From: Leifsonia shinshuensis
Lineage (GTDB): Bacteria; Actinomycetota; Actinomycetes; Actinomycetales; Microbacteriaceae
Direction: 5' to 3'
Length of the DNA: 64,000 nucleotides
NCBI RefSeq assembly: GCF_014217625.1
Contig: NZ_CP043641.1
Location: 124,001 to 188,000 of the forward strand
Part shown: positions 18,011 through 28,821 of the stretch, one piece after another
How the letters are laid out: each line of letters starts with the position of its first letter
Position numbering within the stretch: the first letter of the stretch is position 1
Translations under genes and position numbers: made by a program
The notes under the pieces: model-generated
Databases searched by the model: none
What the model was told of the DNA's origin: nothing
The model's input: only the letters and a program-made list of their open reading frames with translations

Positions 18011-19240
18011 TCAGTGGCTGTAGATGAGCGCCCACTGCGCGTCGTGCGCCACAGCGTGCTTCACGCTGCGGAGGATCCCGTCGGAGAGTTCGGTGACGAT
18101 CCGGAGGTGGTCGTCTGCGAGCGCGTCGACTCTCGCGACGGCGGAGGCGTCGATGTTGTCGCGGACTGCGAGACGGTGTCTCGCGATGCAGTCCTCGATG
18201 TCCGCCTCGGTGATCCACGGGTAGAGGCTCGCCGCCGCCGTCTTGGCGCGGTGGAGGCCTGCGGTCATGCGGGGGATCAGCGCGTTGTTCGCGGCCTTGA
18301 TCGCCTGCAACTCCACCGCTATTCCGCCGATGCTCGCCGCGAGAGCGACAGCCCCTACCGTCTCGACGGTCACCGTTGCTCCCGATACGGACAAGCCGGC
18401 CAGGCGTCCGACGGCGGGATTGCGCAGTGCGTTGGCGACACCGGCCAGGACGATGCCGAGCGCGGGCGCGATGTCCGGTTCGACCATCGTCCTTGCAGCG
18501 TTCTGAAGGATCTCTTCGAGGGTCCGGCCCGTGGCTGTGACGTCGAGAATGGAACCGTCCTCGGCGAACCGGAACACCCCCTCCAGATCGTGATAGTCGA
18601 GCACGCTGGCCTTGCCTGGGACATCGTCGATGTAGATGGCTGAGCCCGTACGATCGCCGGCGATGTTCCCGATCACGTCGAGGACGTCCACGAAGTTCCG
18701 CAGGGTCATCGCGCCGGCGGCCTTCCGGTCCGCCAGCGTGCGCAGGGCTCGCGGACTCAGCACAGCGCCGGGGTCAGGGGCGTTGAATGTGGTCGCGGAC
18801 CAGTCGTTCTCCGCTGCGACATAGAGCGCAAGGAACCCGCCCAGGGAGTGGCCTGTGGTCGAGAAGGACGCCTTGGGGTAGCGCACCTTCATCGCGTCGG
18901 CGTAGATCAACGCTTCGAACGCCTGGGTGCCCGGCCCGGTTCTTCCGCCCACCACGCTTTGCGCATCCGCGAGCAGATCCGCTCGGTGCTCGGGGTTGGT
19001 CCCGGCGTAGGAGATGACGATGTGTGAGAGATCGGGTCGGCCGTCGACGATGGGGGCGACCGCCATCGCCTGGAAGCCTGTGATGGCGTTGGAGGCGGCG
19101 TGGAGGACGGTGAATTGCCGTTTGTCCTCATCCTCACGGGTGTGGAAACGGTCACCTCGGACCAGGGGTGGGTCCTTCTTCAGCGCGTCGAGGTCGTAGG
19201 CCTCACGCGCAATCCATGCGTATTCTTCGTCGGTGGTCAT
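18011..19240 (-). CDS. Lipase-fold protein, paralogue of 7779-9023 gene
   Basis: This 409-residue paralogue of the first lipase is colinear over its full length. The N-terminus is MTTDEEYAWIAREAYDLD. The oxyanion strand is VISYAGTNPEHRADLLAD and the nucleophile elbow is TTGHSLGGFLALY with Ser132. The likely acid and base are Asp188 (VLDVIGN) and His217 (DYHDLEGVF). The C-terminal helical domain is equally conserved (IAVELQAIKAANNALIPRMT, LYPWITEADIEDC). It has no signal peptide. It overlaps the upstream lipoprotein by ATGA. Unlike the first locus, no small helical genes follow; the stop is directly before a terminator. It may be an orphan effector using partners from elsewhere, or a self-contained variant. 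Confidence 0.73.
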   Translation of the reverse strand: MTTDEEYAWIAREAYDLDALKKDPPLVRGDRFHTREDEDKRQFTVLHAASNAITGFQAMAVAPIVDGRPDLSHIVISYAGTNPEHRADLLADAQSVVGGRTGPGTQAFEALIYADAMKVRYPKASFSTTGHSLGGFLALYVAAENDWSATTFNAPDPGAVLSPRALRTLADRKAAGAMTLRNFVDVLDVIGNIAGDRTGSAIYIDDVPGKASVLDYHDLEGVFRFAEDGSILDVTATGRTLEEILQNAARTMVEPDIAPALGIVLAGVANALRNPAVGRLAGLSVSGATVTVETVGAVALAASIGGIAVELQAIKAANNALIPRMTAGLHRAKTAAASLYPWITEADIEDCIARHRLAVRDNIDASAVARVDALADDHLRIVTELSDGILRSVKHAVAHDAQWALIYSH

Positions 19241-19641
19241 CCGACTACCTCAGAGGAACCATCGCTATAAATCACTGTCACCGGAGTAGGAGACGCAGTG
19301 GTCGGAGTTTCGGGCAGCGGCTCTCCCGCGGGCGCCCCCGTGCCCGTCACGCCGAGGATTTCGCGGTACTCGCGTCCCTCGATCGTGATGACCGCGTTGA
19401 CCGACCAGGAGACGCCGAGTCCGGGTCGGTTACCCTCCTGCGTGAACCGAATCTCCTCGACGCCCGGCCGTGGGCGGTTGAGGAAGAGCTCGGCGGCTCT
19501 CTTCTGGTTGGCCAGATTCTCCTGGGTGTTCGTCTTCCGTTCCACCGGTTCGCCTCCCAGTACACAGCCGCTCAACCCGAGGACGAGCGCGACGACGATC
19601 CCGGTCATCCGGATGATCCCGCCCAGGTGTGCCGTCCACAT
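19237..19641 (-). CDS. Putative lipoprotein, immunity-like (copy C)
   Basis: This 134-residue lipoprotein has a hydrophobic signal (MTGIVVALVLGLSGC) ending in lipobox LSGC with Cys26. ATG 19641 is given; Met12 at 19608 is an equally plausible start. The mature part is homologous to copies A and B: AAELFLNRPRPGVEEIRFTQEG, NAVITIEGREYREILG and PVTVIYSDGSSEVVG. The conserved end lies exactly where the stop overlaps the lipase start. Membrane anchoring outside the cell and strict pairing with the lipase make immunity or inhibitor the leading hypothesis. A lipase-specific chaperone is the alternative. Confidence 0.72.
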   Translation of the reverse strand: MWTAHLGGIIRMTGIVVALVLGLSGCVLGGEPVERKTNTQENLANQKRAAELFLNRPRPGVEEIRFTQEGNRPGLGVSWSVNAVITIEGREYREILGVTGTGAPAGEPLPETPTTASPTPVTVIYSDGSSEVVG

Positions 19642-19674
19642 GGCTCCACAGTAACGCCCTAGATGTAGAATTCC

Positions 19675-19720
19675 AATCTAACAAGAAGAACTTGCAACGC
19701 CAACCGTGGAACTCTATGGT
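19675..19720. promoter_or_regulatory. Back-to-back overlapping promoters
   Basis: On the plus strand TTGCAA (19692-19697) and TATGGT (19715-19720) are spaced by 17 bp and drive the binding protein at 19750. On the minus strand TTGGCG (complement of 19698-19703) and TAGATT (complement of 19675-19680), also 17 bp apart, drive lipoprotein copy C. The two -35 elements touch, so the promoters probably compete. Confidence 0.6.
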
Positions 19721-19749
19721 CTGATGTCGACACTGCTCAGGAGGAAACC

Positions 19750-21366
19750 GTGACCATCAGACTTCTCGGCCGTTCGGCCGCCGCGCTGGCAGCGGCCGGC
19801 GCGCTCGTGCTGACCGGCTGCAGCAGCCCCGACGCGCCCTCGAAAGCGGACGCCTCGGCCATCGTCACGACGAACGGCAGCGAGCCGCAGAATCCGCTCG
19901 TCCCGACCAACACCAACGAGGCCGGTGGCGGGAAGATCATCGACGCGGTCTTCTCCGGCCTCCTCGCGTACCAGGCCGACGGGAGGCCGGTCAACGACGT
20001 CGCCCGGTCGATCGAGACGAGCGACTCCCAGCACTTCGTCATCACGATCAACGAGGACCGCACCTTCAGCAACGGCGAGAAGGTCACCTCGCGTTCGTTC
20101 GTCGACGCCTGGAACCACGGGGCGAAGAAGTCCAACGCCCAGCTCCTGAACTCGTTCTTCGAAGACATCGAGGGCTTCTCCGGCGACGAGGACACCGAGC
20201 TCTCCGGCCTCACGGTCGTCAGCGACACCGAGTTCACCGTCGACCTGAAGACTCCGGTGTCCGACTTCCCGCTCCGTCTCGGCTTCTCCGCGTTCTACCC
20301 GCTGCCGAGCGTCGCCTTCGAGGACATGACGGCCTTCGGCGCCCACCCGATCGGGAACGGCCCGTACAAGCTCGCCGGCGACACGGCGTGGAAGCACGAC
20401 GAGAGCATCGACCTCGTCGCGAACCCCGCGTACACGGGCCCGCGCACGGCGAAGAACGGCGGCCTCCGCATCGTGTTCTACGCCTCGCTGGAGTCCGCCT
20501 ACGCCGACCTGCGATCCGGGACGCTCGACGTCCTCGACGCGATCCCCGACACCGAGCTCGCGACGTTCGAGAAGGACCTCGACGGCCGGGCGGTCAACCA
20601 GCCGGCCGCGGTCTTCCAGAACTTCGCCATCCCGGAGCGGATCGCGCACTTCGCGGGCGAGGAGGGCCGGCTCCGTCGCGAGGCCATCTCGCTGGCGATC
20701 GATCGGGCCGAGATCACGAAGGTCATCTTCGACGGCACCCGGACCCCCGCCAAGGACTTCACATCGCCGGTCATCCCGGGATGGTCCGGGAAGCTGGCCG
20801 GGGCGGGCGTGCTCGACCACGACGCGAAGAAGGCCAAGAAGCTCTGGGCCGACGCCGACAAGCTCTCGCCGTGGACCGGCACGTTCGCCATCGCCTACAA
20901 CGCCGACGGCGGACACAAGGCCTGGGTCGACGCCGTCGCGAACAACCTGAAGAACACCCTCGGCGTCGACGCGAAGGGCGAGGCGTCGCCGACGTTCGCT
21001 CAGCTGCGCACGTCGATCACGGAGCGCACCATCGACTCGGCGTTCCGCGCCGGCTGGCAGGGCGACTACCCGGGGCTGCTGACCTTCCTCCGTCCGGTCT
21101 ACGGCACGGGCGCGCTCTCCAACGATTCCGAGTACGCGAACCCGGAGTTCGACGCGCTGCTCGCGAAGGGTCTCGCGGAGCCGGACGTGGAGGCCGCGGA
21201 CGCCGAATTCCGGGCCGCGCAGGAGCTCCTGCTGCGCGACCTGCCGGCGATCCCGCTCTGGTACCAGAACGTCACCGGCGGCTACAGCGAGGCCGTCTCG
21301 GATGTGCGCTTCGGCTGGAACTCCGTCCCGCTCTACGAGCAGATCATCAAGAAGTCCGCGCACTGA
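19750..21366 (+). CDS. ABC transporter substrate-binding lipoprotein, family 5 (second system)
   Basis: This 538-residue receptor of a second peptide-type importer has lipobox LTGC with Cys24. The family-5 signature SDSQHFVITINEDRTFSNGEKVTSRSFVDAWNHG is present in register, followed by IGNGPYKLAG and LAIDRAEITKVIF. It ends with IPLWYQNVTGGYS, typical of DppA/OppA. GTG 19750 has CAGGAGG 6 nt upstream. It heads a complete five-component operon with downstream permeases and double ATPase. It differs clearly from the 10836 receptor, so the two importers probably take different ligands. Confidence 0.92.
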   Translation: MTIRLLGRSAAALAAAGALVLTGCSSPDAPSKADASAIVTTNGSEPQNPLVPTNTNEAGGGKIIDAVFSGLLAYQADGRPVNDVARSIETSDSQHFVITINEDRTFSNGEKVTSRSFVDAWNHGAKKSNAQLLNSFFEDIEGFSGDEDTELSGLTVVSDTEFTVDLKTPVSDFPLRLGFSAFYPLPSVAFEDMTAFGAHPIGNGPYKLAGDTAWKHDESIDLVANPAYTGPRTAKNGGLRIVFYASLESAYADLRSGTLDVLDAIPDTELATFEKDLDGRAVNQPAAVFQNFAIPERIAHFAGEEGRLRREAISLAIDRAEITKVIFDGTRTPAKDFTSPVIPGWSGKLAGAGVLDHDAKKAKKLWADADKLSPWTGTFAIAYNADGGHKAWVDAVANNLKNTLGVDAKGEASPTFAQLRTSITERTIDSAFRAGWQGDYPGLLTFLRPVYGTGALSNDSEYANPEFDALLAKGLAEPDVEAADAEFRAAQELLLRDLPAIPLWYQNVTGGYSEAVSDVRFGWNSVPLYEQIIKKSAH

Positions 21367-21371
21367 CACCG

Positions 21372-22301
21372 ATGATCCGTTTCCTGGGCTTCCGGGTTCT
21401 GCAGGCCGTCCCCGTCCTGCTGGGCACGACGCGGCTGATCTACTTCCTGGTGTTCGCCCTGCCCGGGGATCCGGTCGCCGCGCTGTTCGGCGACCGCACG
21501 CCCAGTGCCGCGGTGCTGGCCGAGCTGCGGAGCCGCTACCTGCTGGATCAGCCGTTCCTCGTCCAGTACCTGAACTACCTCGGCGGCGTCCTGCGCGGAG
21601 ACTTCGGGACGTCGTTCTCCGGCGAGCCGGTGAGCGAGATCCTGGCCCGCACGTTCCCGGTCACGCTGCGGCTGGCGTTGCTCGCGCTCGCGATCGAGAT
21701 GGTGGTCGGCATCGGGGTGGGGCTCGTGAGCGGGCTGAGGAAGGGCCGGCTCTTCGACGCGAGCGCGCTGGTGGTGAGCCTGCTGCTGATCTCCGTGCCC
21801 ATCTTCGTGATCGCGTTCGTGCTCCAGTACGTGTTCGGGATCTGGCTGGGCTGGACCCGGCCGACCGCGGGCCCTGGCGCCCCGCTCCAGGACCTCGTGC
21901 TCCCGGCGATCGCGATGGCGGCGATCAGCGTCGCCCAGGTCGTCCGGCTGACGCGCTCGTCGGTCATCGACACGAACGGGATGGACTTCGTCCGCGTCGC
22001 AGCGGCCAAGGGGCTGCCGCGACGCCGGATCGTGCCGGTCCACGTGCTGCGCAACTCGCTCATCCCCGTGGTCACCTTCCTCGCGACGGACTTCGGTGTG
22101 ATGCTCGTCGGCGCGACGGTGACGGAGGGCATCTTCAACGTCCCCGGCGTCGGCCGCACGCTCTACCAGGCGATCATCCGGGGCGAGGGGCCGACGGTGG
22201 TCTCGTTCGTGACGGTGATGGTCCTGCTCTACCTCGTCGTCAACCTCATCGTGGACCTCCTGTACGCGGTGCTCGACCCGAGGATCCGCTATGCCTCGTG
22301 A
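21372..22301 (+). CDS. ABC transporter permease, DppB-type (second system)
   Basis: This 309-residue permease has normal length, unlike the enlarged counterpart at 12816. It starts MIRFLGFRVLQAVPVLLG and has the DppB motifs FALPGDPVAALFG, DQPFLVQYLNYLGGVLRGDFGTS and the EAA loop (DFVRVAAAKGLPRRRIVPVHVLRNS). About six transmembrane helices are visible. The gene starts 5 bp after the receptor stop, and its end overlaps the next gene by 11 bp. Confidence 0.93.
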   Translation: MIRFLGFRVLQAVPVLLGTTRLIYFLVFALPGDPVAALFGDRTPSAAVLAELRSRYLLDQPFLVQYLNYLGGVLRGDFGTSFSGEPVSEILARTFPVTLRLALLALAIEMVVGIGVGLVSGLRKGRLFDASALVVSLLLISVPIFVIAFVLQYVFGIWLGWTRPTAGPGAPLQDLVLPAIAMAAISVAQVVRLTRSSVIDTNGMDFVRVAAAKGLPRRRIVPVHVLRNSLIPVVTFLATDFGVMLVGATVTEGIFNVPGVGRTLYQAIIRGEGPTVVSFVTVMVLLYLVVNLIVDLLYAVLDPRIRYAS

Positions 22302-23163
22302 CGCTCGCGCCACCCTCTGGTCGGACGCCTGGGACGACCTGCGCCGCCGGCCGATGTTCTGGTGCTCGGTCGTCCTCATCGTCGTGATCGCCGCCGTCGC
22401 GCTGCTCCCCGGGCTGTTCGCATCGGCCGCGCCGAACAACGACTGCCTGCTCGCGAACAGCAACGGCGGCCCGGCGCCGGGCCACCCGCTCGGGTTCACC
22501 AAGCAGGGCTGCGACGTCTACTCCCGGATCGTCCACGGGGCAGGCACCTCGCTGTCCGTCGGCGTCCTCTCGACCGCGCTCATGGCGGCCCTCGGTGTCG
22601 TGTTCGGCGCGCTGGCGGGGTTCTATGGCGGCTGGATCGACGCCGTCCTGTCGCGGGTCGGCGACATCTTCTTCTCGATCCCGTATGTCCTGGCGGCCGT
22701 CGTGATCATGTCCGTCTTCGCGAAGTTCGCGAACGTCTGGGTCATCTCGCTCGCGATCGGCGTCTTCGCGTGGCCGGCGACCGCGCGCGTGCTCCGGGCG
22801 GAAGTGCTCCGCGTGAAGACCGCCGACCACGTGCTGGCGGCGACGGCCATCGGGCTGTCGCGGTTCCGCATCCTGCTGCGGCACGTGCTGCCCAACTCGA
22901 TCGCGCCGGTCATCGTGGTGACGACGCTGTCGCTCGCGGGGGCCATCGTCGCGGAGGCCACGCTGTCGTTCCTCGGCGTCGGCCTGCCGAGCGACGTGAT
23001 GTCGTGGGGCAACGACATCAGCCAGGCGCAGGGCGACATCCGCACGGCCCCCCAGACGCTCGTCTACCCGTCCGTCGCGCTCTCGGTCACCGTCCTGAGC
23101 TTCATCATGCTCGGCGAGGTGGTCAGGGGCGCGCTCGACCCGAAGGCGAGGGCACGCCGATGA
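22291..23163 (+). CDS. ABC transporter permease, DppC-type (second system)
   Basis: This 290-residue permease pairs with the 21372 protein. It shows the N-terminal helix ([22 protein letters not shown]), a periplasmic loop with two cysteines (NDCLLANSN and KQGCDVY), and the EAA signature ([23 protein letters not shown]). The cysteines could form a disulfide outside the membrane. The start lies inside the preceding gene, and its stop overlaps the ATPase start (ATGA at 23160-23163). Confidence 0.93.
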   Translation: MPRDARATLWSDAWDDLRRRPMFWCSVVLIVVIAAVALLPGLFASAAPNNDCLLANSNGGPAPGHPLGFTKQGCDVYSRIVHGAGTSLSVGVLSTALMAALGVVFGALAGFYGGWIDAVLSRVGDIFFSIPYVLAAVVIMSVFAKFANVWVISLAIGVFAWPATARVLRAEVLRVKTADHVLAATAIGLSRFRILLRHVLPNSIAPVIVVTTLSLAGAIVAEATLSFLGVGLPSDVMSWGNDISQAQGDIRTAPQTLVYPSVALSVTVLSFIMLGEVVRGALDPKARARR

Positions 23164-24848
23164 ACGCTCCACGCGAAGCCGCAGGGGCCACCCCGCTCCT
23201 CGTCGTCTCCGGCCTCCGCGTCGGCTTCCCGGCCCGCGGCGGCGTCTCGACCGCTGTCGACGGCGTGGACCTGACCATCCACCGCGGCGAGACGGTCGCG
23301 ATCGTCGGCGAGTCGGGCTCGGGCAAGTCCACGACCGCGCAGGCCATCATCGGGCTCCTGCCCGGTACGGGCCGGGTCCTCGGCGGTTCGATCGAGCTCG
23401 ACGGCGTCGACCTCACGGCACTCGGGCGGCGAGAGCTGGAGGCCGTCCGCGGCCGCGAGATCGGCTTCGTTCCGCAGGATCCGATGGCGAGCCTCAACCC
23501 GGTCTGGAGCGTGGGCTTCCAGGTGGAGGAGGCGATCCGGGCGAACGGTGTCGCCTCCGGCCGCCGGGCGGTGCGCGCGAAGGCCGTCGAAGTGCTGGAG
23601 CGGGCCGGGCTCGCCGACGCGGAGAAGCGGCTCCGGCAGTACCCGCACCAGTTCTCAGGCGGGATGCGCCAGCGCGCGCTGATCGGGATCGCCCTCTCCG
23701 GCGACCCGAAGCTGCTGATCGCCGACGAACCCACCTCCGCGCTCGACGTCACTGTGCAGCGCGGCATCCTGGACCACCTCGCCGCGCTGACCCGCGAGCT
23801 CGGCACGACCGTGCTCCTGATCACCCACGACCTCGGCCTCGCGGCCGAGCGCGCCGACCGCGTGCTGGTGATGCACGGCGGGCGGGTGGTGGAGTCCGGC
23901 CCGAGCCGCGAGGTCCTGCAGAGTCCCGCGCATCCGTACACGCGCCGGCTGGTGGAGGCCGCCCCGGGCGTCGGAGCCGGCCGGGGTATGTGGGCCGGCC
24001 GGGGCGTGTGGGCGGCCCCGGTGCGGACGAGCGACCGCCGGCTCGCCGCCGCTGCCGAGCCGACCCCGGCGATCGCGGTCAGCGGCCTCACCAAGGTCTA
24101 CCGCCTTCGCGGCGGCCGGGCGTCGACCGTCACCGCGGTGGACGGCGTGAGCTTCGAGGTGCCGAAAGGCACGACGACCGCACTCGTGGGCGAGTCGGGC
24201 TCCGGCAAGTCGACCGTCGCGAAGCTGGTCCTGCGCCTGGAGGAGCCCACGGGTGGTCGCATCGCCGTCGACGGCCGGGACACCGCAGCGCTGAGCCGCC
24301 GCGAGCTCTTCGCGCTCCGCCGCCGGCTGCAGCCCGTGTTCCAGGACCCGTACGCCTCGCTCGACCCGCTGCGCAGCGTCGGCGCCAGCATCGCGGAGCC
24401 GCTGGCCGTGCACCGCGTCGGCGACCGGGAGTCCCGCCGCGGCCGCGTCGCCGAGCTCCTCGACCGGGTCGCGCTGCCCGCGGCGTTCGCGGCGCGCTAT
24501 CCGAACGAGCTCTCCGGCGGCCAGCGCCAGCGCGTCGCCATCGCACGCGCGCTGGCGCTGAACCCGGACATCGTGGTGCTGGACGAGGCGGTGTCCGCGC
24601 TCGACGTGCTGGTCCAGGCGCAGGTGCTCGACCTCCTGGCCGAGCTGCAGGAGGGGCTGGGACTGACCTACCTCTTCATCACGCACGACCTCGCGGTGGT
24701 GCGGCAGATCGCGGACGACGTCTGCGTGATGCGCAAGGGCGTCCTGGTGGAGCGCGGCACGACGGCGGAGGTGTTCACGTCGCCGCGTGAGGAGTACACC
24801 CGCGCACTGCTCGACGCGATCCCGGGAGCGGCCGTCCCGCTCGCCTGA
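23160..24848 (+). CDS. ABC transporter double ATPase (fused DppD-DppF, second system)
   Basis: This 562-residue protein has two ATPase halves. The first has [27 protein letters not shown] and [15 protein letters not shown]. The second has [32 protein letters not shown] and [14 protein letters not shown]. In the second Walker B the usual DEP is DEA. A Gly/Trp-rich repeat ([14 protein letters not shown]) forms the linker. ATG 23160 overlaps the permease stop. It energises the second importer. Confidence 0.95.
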   Translation: MNAPREAAGATPLLVVSGLRVGFPARGGVSTAVDGVDLTIHRGETVAIVGESGSGKSTTAQAIIGLLPGTGRVLGGSIELDGVDLTALGRRELEAVRGREIGFVPQDPMASLNPVWSVGFQVEEAIRANGVASGRRAVRAKAVEVLERAGLADAEKRLRQYPHQFSGGMRQRALIGIALSGDPKLLIADEPTSALDVTVQRGILDHLAALTRELGTTVLLITHDLGLAAERADRVLVMHGGRVVESGPSREVLQSPAHPYTRRLVEAAPGVGAGRGMWAGRGVWAAPVRTSDRRLAAAAEPTPAIAVSGLTKVYRLRGGRASTVTAVDGVSFEVPKGTTTALVGESGSGKSTVAKLVLRLEEPTGGRIAVDGRDTAALSRRELFALRRRLQPVFQDPYASLDPLRSVGASIAEPLAVHRVGDRESRRGRVAELLDRVALPAAFAARYPNELSGGQRQRVAIARALALNPDIVVLDEAVSALDVLVQAQVLDLLAELQEGLGLTYLFITHDLAVVRQIADDVCVMRKGVLVERGTTAEVFTSPREEYTRALLDAIPGAAVPLA

Positions 24849-24881
24849 CCGCCCATTCACGGCAGTGCCTCGCCACTGGGA

Positions 24882-24887
24882 TAGAAT
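24882..24887 (+). promoter_or_regulatory. Putative -10 element of typA
   Basis: TAGAAT lies 45 bp before the typA start in the 84-bp gap after the ATPase gene. No convincing -35 is visible. Confidence 0.4.
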
Positions 24888-24932
24888 GGACCGTTCCCCT
24901 TTTTCTTTCTGACGAGAGTCGAGCCTTCACGC

Positions 24933-26849
<1,917 letters not shown>

Positions 26850-26874
26850 GCCGTCGCTCCGGCTCCACGGCGCG

Positions 26875-26880
26875 CATAAT
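26875..26880 (+). promoter_or_regulatory. -10 element for leaderless lipoprotein gene
   Basis: CATAAT ends 6 nt before ATG 26887, with no ribosome site between. This predicts transcription starting at or next to the A of the start codon. Confidence 0.5.
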
Positions 26881-26886
26881 CGACTC

Positions 26887-27357
26887 ATGAGACGTTCGCG
26901 CCTGCTCGCGCTGCCGGTCGCGGCCCTCCTCCTGCTGGGGGCCGCGCCCGCGCTCGCCGGGTGCAGCTTCCAGACGGTCGTCAAGAACGTCACCGGAGGC
27001 AACGTCGACCTCGGCGGCAACAAGGTGCCGTCCGACTTCCCGACGTCGGTGCCGCTCTACAAGGGCGCCGTCGTGTTCGGCGCGGGTGTCGGCAGCGGCC
27101 ACGGCAAGGTCTGGAACGTGACCGTCAAGGTCACGGACGCGCAGGCGTACACGGACATCGCCAAGCAGCTCACCGACGCCGGCTTCGACGGCCAGTTCGG
27201 CGCGCAGGGACCGGACGGCGGAGGCACCGGCACGTTCGCGAACGACCAGTACGGCGTCCTGGTCGTGGTCAGCGACGCGGGCAGCAACGGCTGGGTGGCC
27301 ACCTACTCGGTGTCGCGCGCTGCGGTGCAGACGCCGGCTCCGACGGCGACCCCCTAA
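26887..27357 (+). CDS. Small predicted lipoprotein of unknown function
   Basis: This 156-residue protein begins with a basic and hydrophobic signal (MRRSRLLALPVAALLLLGAAP) and lipobox LAGC. The mature part has FQTVVKNVTGGNVDLG, then VPSDFPTSVPLYKGAVVFGAGVG and a Gly-rich DGGGTGTF. The compact domain lacks cysteines after the lipidation site and has no recognised catalytic motif. It resembles small actinobacterial lipoproteins next to typA, but I do not recognise a family with a function. The predicted -10 (26875) makes the mRNA leaderless. Confidence 0.75.
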   Translation: MRRSRLLALPVAALLLLGAAPALAGCSFQTVVKNVTGGNVDLGGNKVPSDFPTSVPLYKGAVVFGAGVGSGHGKVWNVTVKVTDAQAYTDIAKQLTDAGFDGQFGAQGPDGGGTGTFANDQYGVLVVVSDAGSNGWVATYSVSRAAVQTPAPTATP

Positions 27358-27369
27358 GCACCCACGCAC

Positions 27370-27499
27370 ATTCGTGACGAATGTCGCGAAACGCGTCGCG
27401 TTTCCCGCGATTCGTGACGAATGTGGACGTGGCCGCTCGTGGCGATTCGTGACGAATGTCGCGGAAGGCGTCGCGTATCGCGCGATTCGTGACGAATGT
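27370..27499. repeat. Four copies of a 15-bp palindromic repeat
   Basis: ATTCGTGACGAATGT occurs exactly at 27370, 27410, 27445 and 27485 (spacing 40, 35, 40). Its first 13 bases are a palindrome around a central G. Copies 1-2 with their spacer and copies 3-4 with theirs are near-duplicates (CGCG..A..GCGTCGCGT..TC..CGCG), a 75-bp higher-order unit. The block fills the gap between the convergent lipoprotein gene and efeB. It looks like a REP-type element or a bidirectional termination region. The spacers are repeats themselves, so it is not a CRISPR. Confidence 0.85.
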
Positions 27500-27508
27500 G
27501 CGGGGCGG

Positions 27509-28819
27509 TTACGCGAAGAGCGGCGCGCCCACGTAGGAGCCTTCGCGTGCGCCCGGCGGCACCGCGAACACGGCGGAGCCGACGTGCTTGAGGTATTCGT
27601 TCATCAGGTCGTTCTTCGCGAGCCGGTTCTGGATGGGGATGAACTGCTTCCGCGGGTCGCGCTGGAATGCGATGAAGAAGAGTCCCGCGTTCAGCCGCCC
27701 GAGGTCGTCGTTGCCGTCCACGAAGTTGTAGCCGCGGCGCAGCAACTGCGCGCCGTCGTTCATCGTCGGGTGCGCGAGGCGCACGTGCGAGTCGGGGTCG
27801 ATCTTGGTGCCGCCCGCCGTGGAGAGCGCGAGGAAGTTCGGCTCGGTGAACTCGGTGCCGCCGGACAGCGGCGCGCCCTCGCCCTTGTCGCGGCCCACGA
27901 TGCGCTCCTGCTCGCCGAGCTGCTGGCGGTCCCAGGTCTCGATGACCATGCGGATCTTCCGCGCCACCAGGTACGAGCCGCCGTGCATCCACGCCGCGCC
28001 GTCGCCGCCGTCCGCCCAGACCTGGTCGTTCACGACCGACGAGTCCTCGGCCTTGATGTTCGCGGTGCCGTCCTTGAAGCCGAACAGGTTGCGGGCCGTG
28101 GTCTGGCTGCGGGAGGTGGACGACGTGCGCCCGAAGCCGAGCTGCGACCACCGGATGGCGGCCCGGCCGAACGCGATGCGGGACAGATTGCGGATGGCGT
28201 GCACAGCCACCTGCGGGTCCTCGCTGCACGCCTGCACGCACAGGTCGCCGCCGGTGTAGCTGTCGAGCAGAGCGTCGCCGGGGAAGTGCGGGAGGTCGAC
28301 CAGCGCGGCCGGCCGCTTGCCCGCGATCCCGAACCGGTCGACGCCGTCGACGGTCCTGAACAGGGTCGGACCGAAGCCGAAGGTGAGCGTGAGGCCGCCG
28401 GGCGGCAGGTCGAGCGCCTCGCCGGTGTCGTCCGGGGGAGCGTCCGACGGGCCGGAGGCAGGGCCGTACTTCCCGGCGGGTTTGCCCTGGGTCATCCGCG
28501 CGGCGGCGACGGTCCAGTCCCGCAGCAGCTCGATCAGGCCGTCCCGGTCGAGTCCGGGCGCGACGTCGAACGCGGCGAAGTGCAGGCGGTCCTGGGTGGG
28601 CGTGACGATGCCCGCCTGGTTCGCGCCGTAGAACGGGTACGTCGCGACGGTGGGGGAGGCGGTGACCGCGTGGCCCACGGCCGCTCCTGCTCCGAAGCCC
28701 ACGACGCCGGCGCCGACCGCCGCGCCCGCGAGGCCCAGCATCCCGCGCCGGGACAGGCCGGACCGCCCGCCGCCCTCCTCGGGCGTCGGGCGGTCTGTTG
28801 AGGTGGTGTCGTCGGTCAC
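27509..28819 (-). CDS. efeB: Deferrochelatase/DyP-type peroxidase EfeB
   Basis: EfeB is the Tat-exported heme peroxidase of the EfeUOB iron-uptake system. It has 436 residues. The N-terminus carries SRRGMLGLAGAAVGAGVVG, a twin-arginine signal. The mature enzyme has the DyP motif GFKDGTANI and a later His/Arg region (RRGYNFVDGNDDLGRLNAGLFFIAFQRDP). GTG 28819 starts 2 bp after the efeO stop. It is the last gene of efeUOB, and palindromic repeats follow. Confidence 0.95.
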   Translation of the reverse strand: MTDDTTSTDRPTPEEGGGRSGLSRRGMLGLAGAAVGAGVVGFGAGAAVGHAVTASPTVATYPFYGANQAGIVTPTQDRLHFAAFDVAPGLDRDGLIELLRDWTVAAARMTQGKPAGKYGPASGPSDAPPDDTGEALDLPPGGLTLTFGFGPTLFRTVDGVDRFGIAGKRPAALVDLPHFPGDALLDSYTGGDLCVQACSEDPQVAVHAIRNLSRIAFGRAAIRWSQLGFGRTSSTSRSQTTARNLFGFKDGTANIKAEDSSVVNDQVWADGGDGAAWMHGGSYLVARKIRMVIETWDRQQLGEQERIVGRDKGEGAPLSGGTEFTEPNFLALSTAGGTKIDPDSHVRLAHPTMNDGAQLLRRGYNFVDGNDDLGRLNAGLFFIAFQRDPRKQFIPIQNRLAKNDLMNEYLKHVGSAVFAVPPGAREGSYVGAPLFA

Positions 28820-28821
28820 CG

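Noticed and set aside
23160..24848. Walker B DEA variant ([11 protein letters not shown]) as sign of a dead ATPase half
   Set aside because: The catalytic Glu is retained; only the following Pro is changed, which many functional ABC proteins tolerate.
27370..27499. CRISPR array
   Set aside because: Spacers of 20-25 nt are themselves near-identical pairs and the repeat is only 15 bp; no cas gene is nearby.
27374..28801. 475-codon plus-strand frame through the palindromic repeats and efeB
   Set aside because: It is antisense to efeB, which has a Tat signal and the DyP motif; the repeats merely remain open in this frame.
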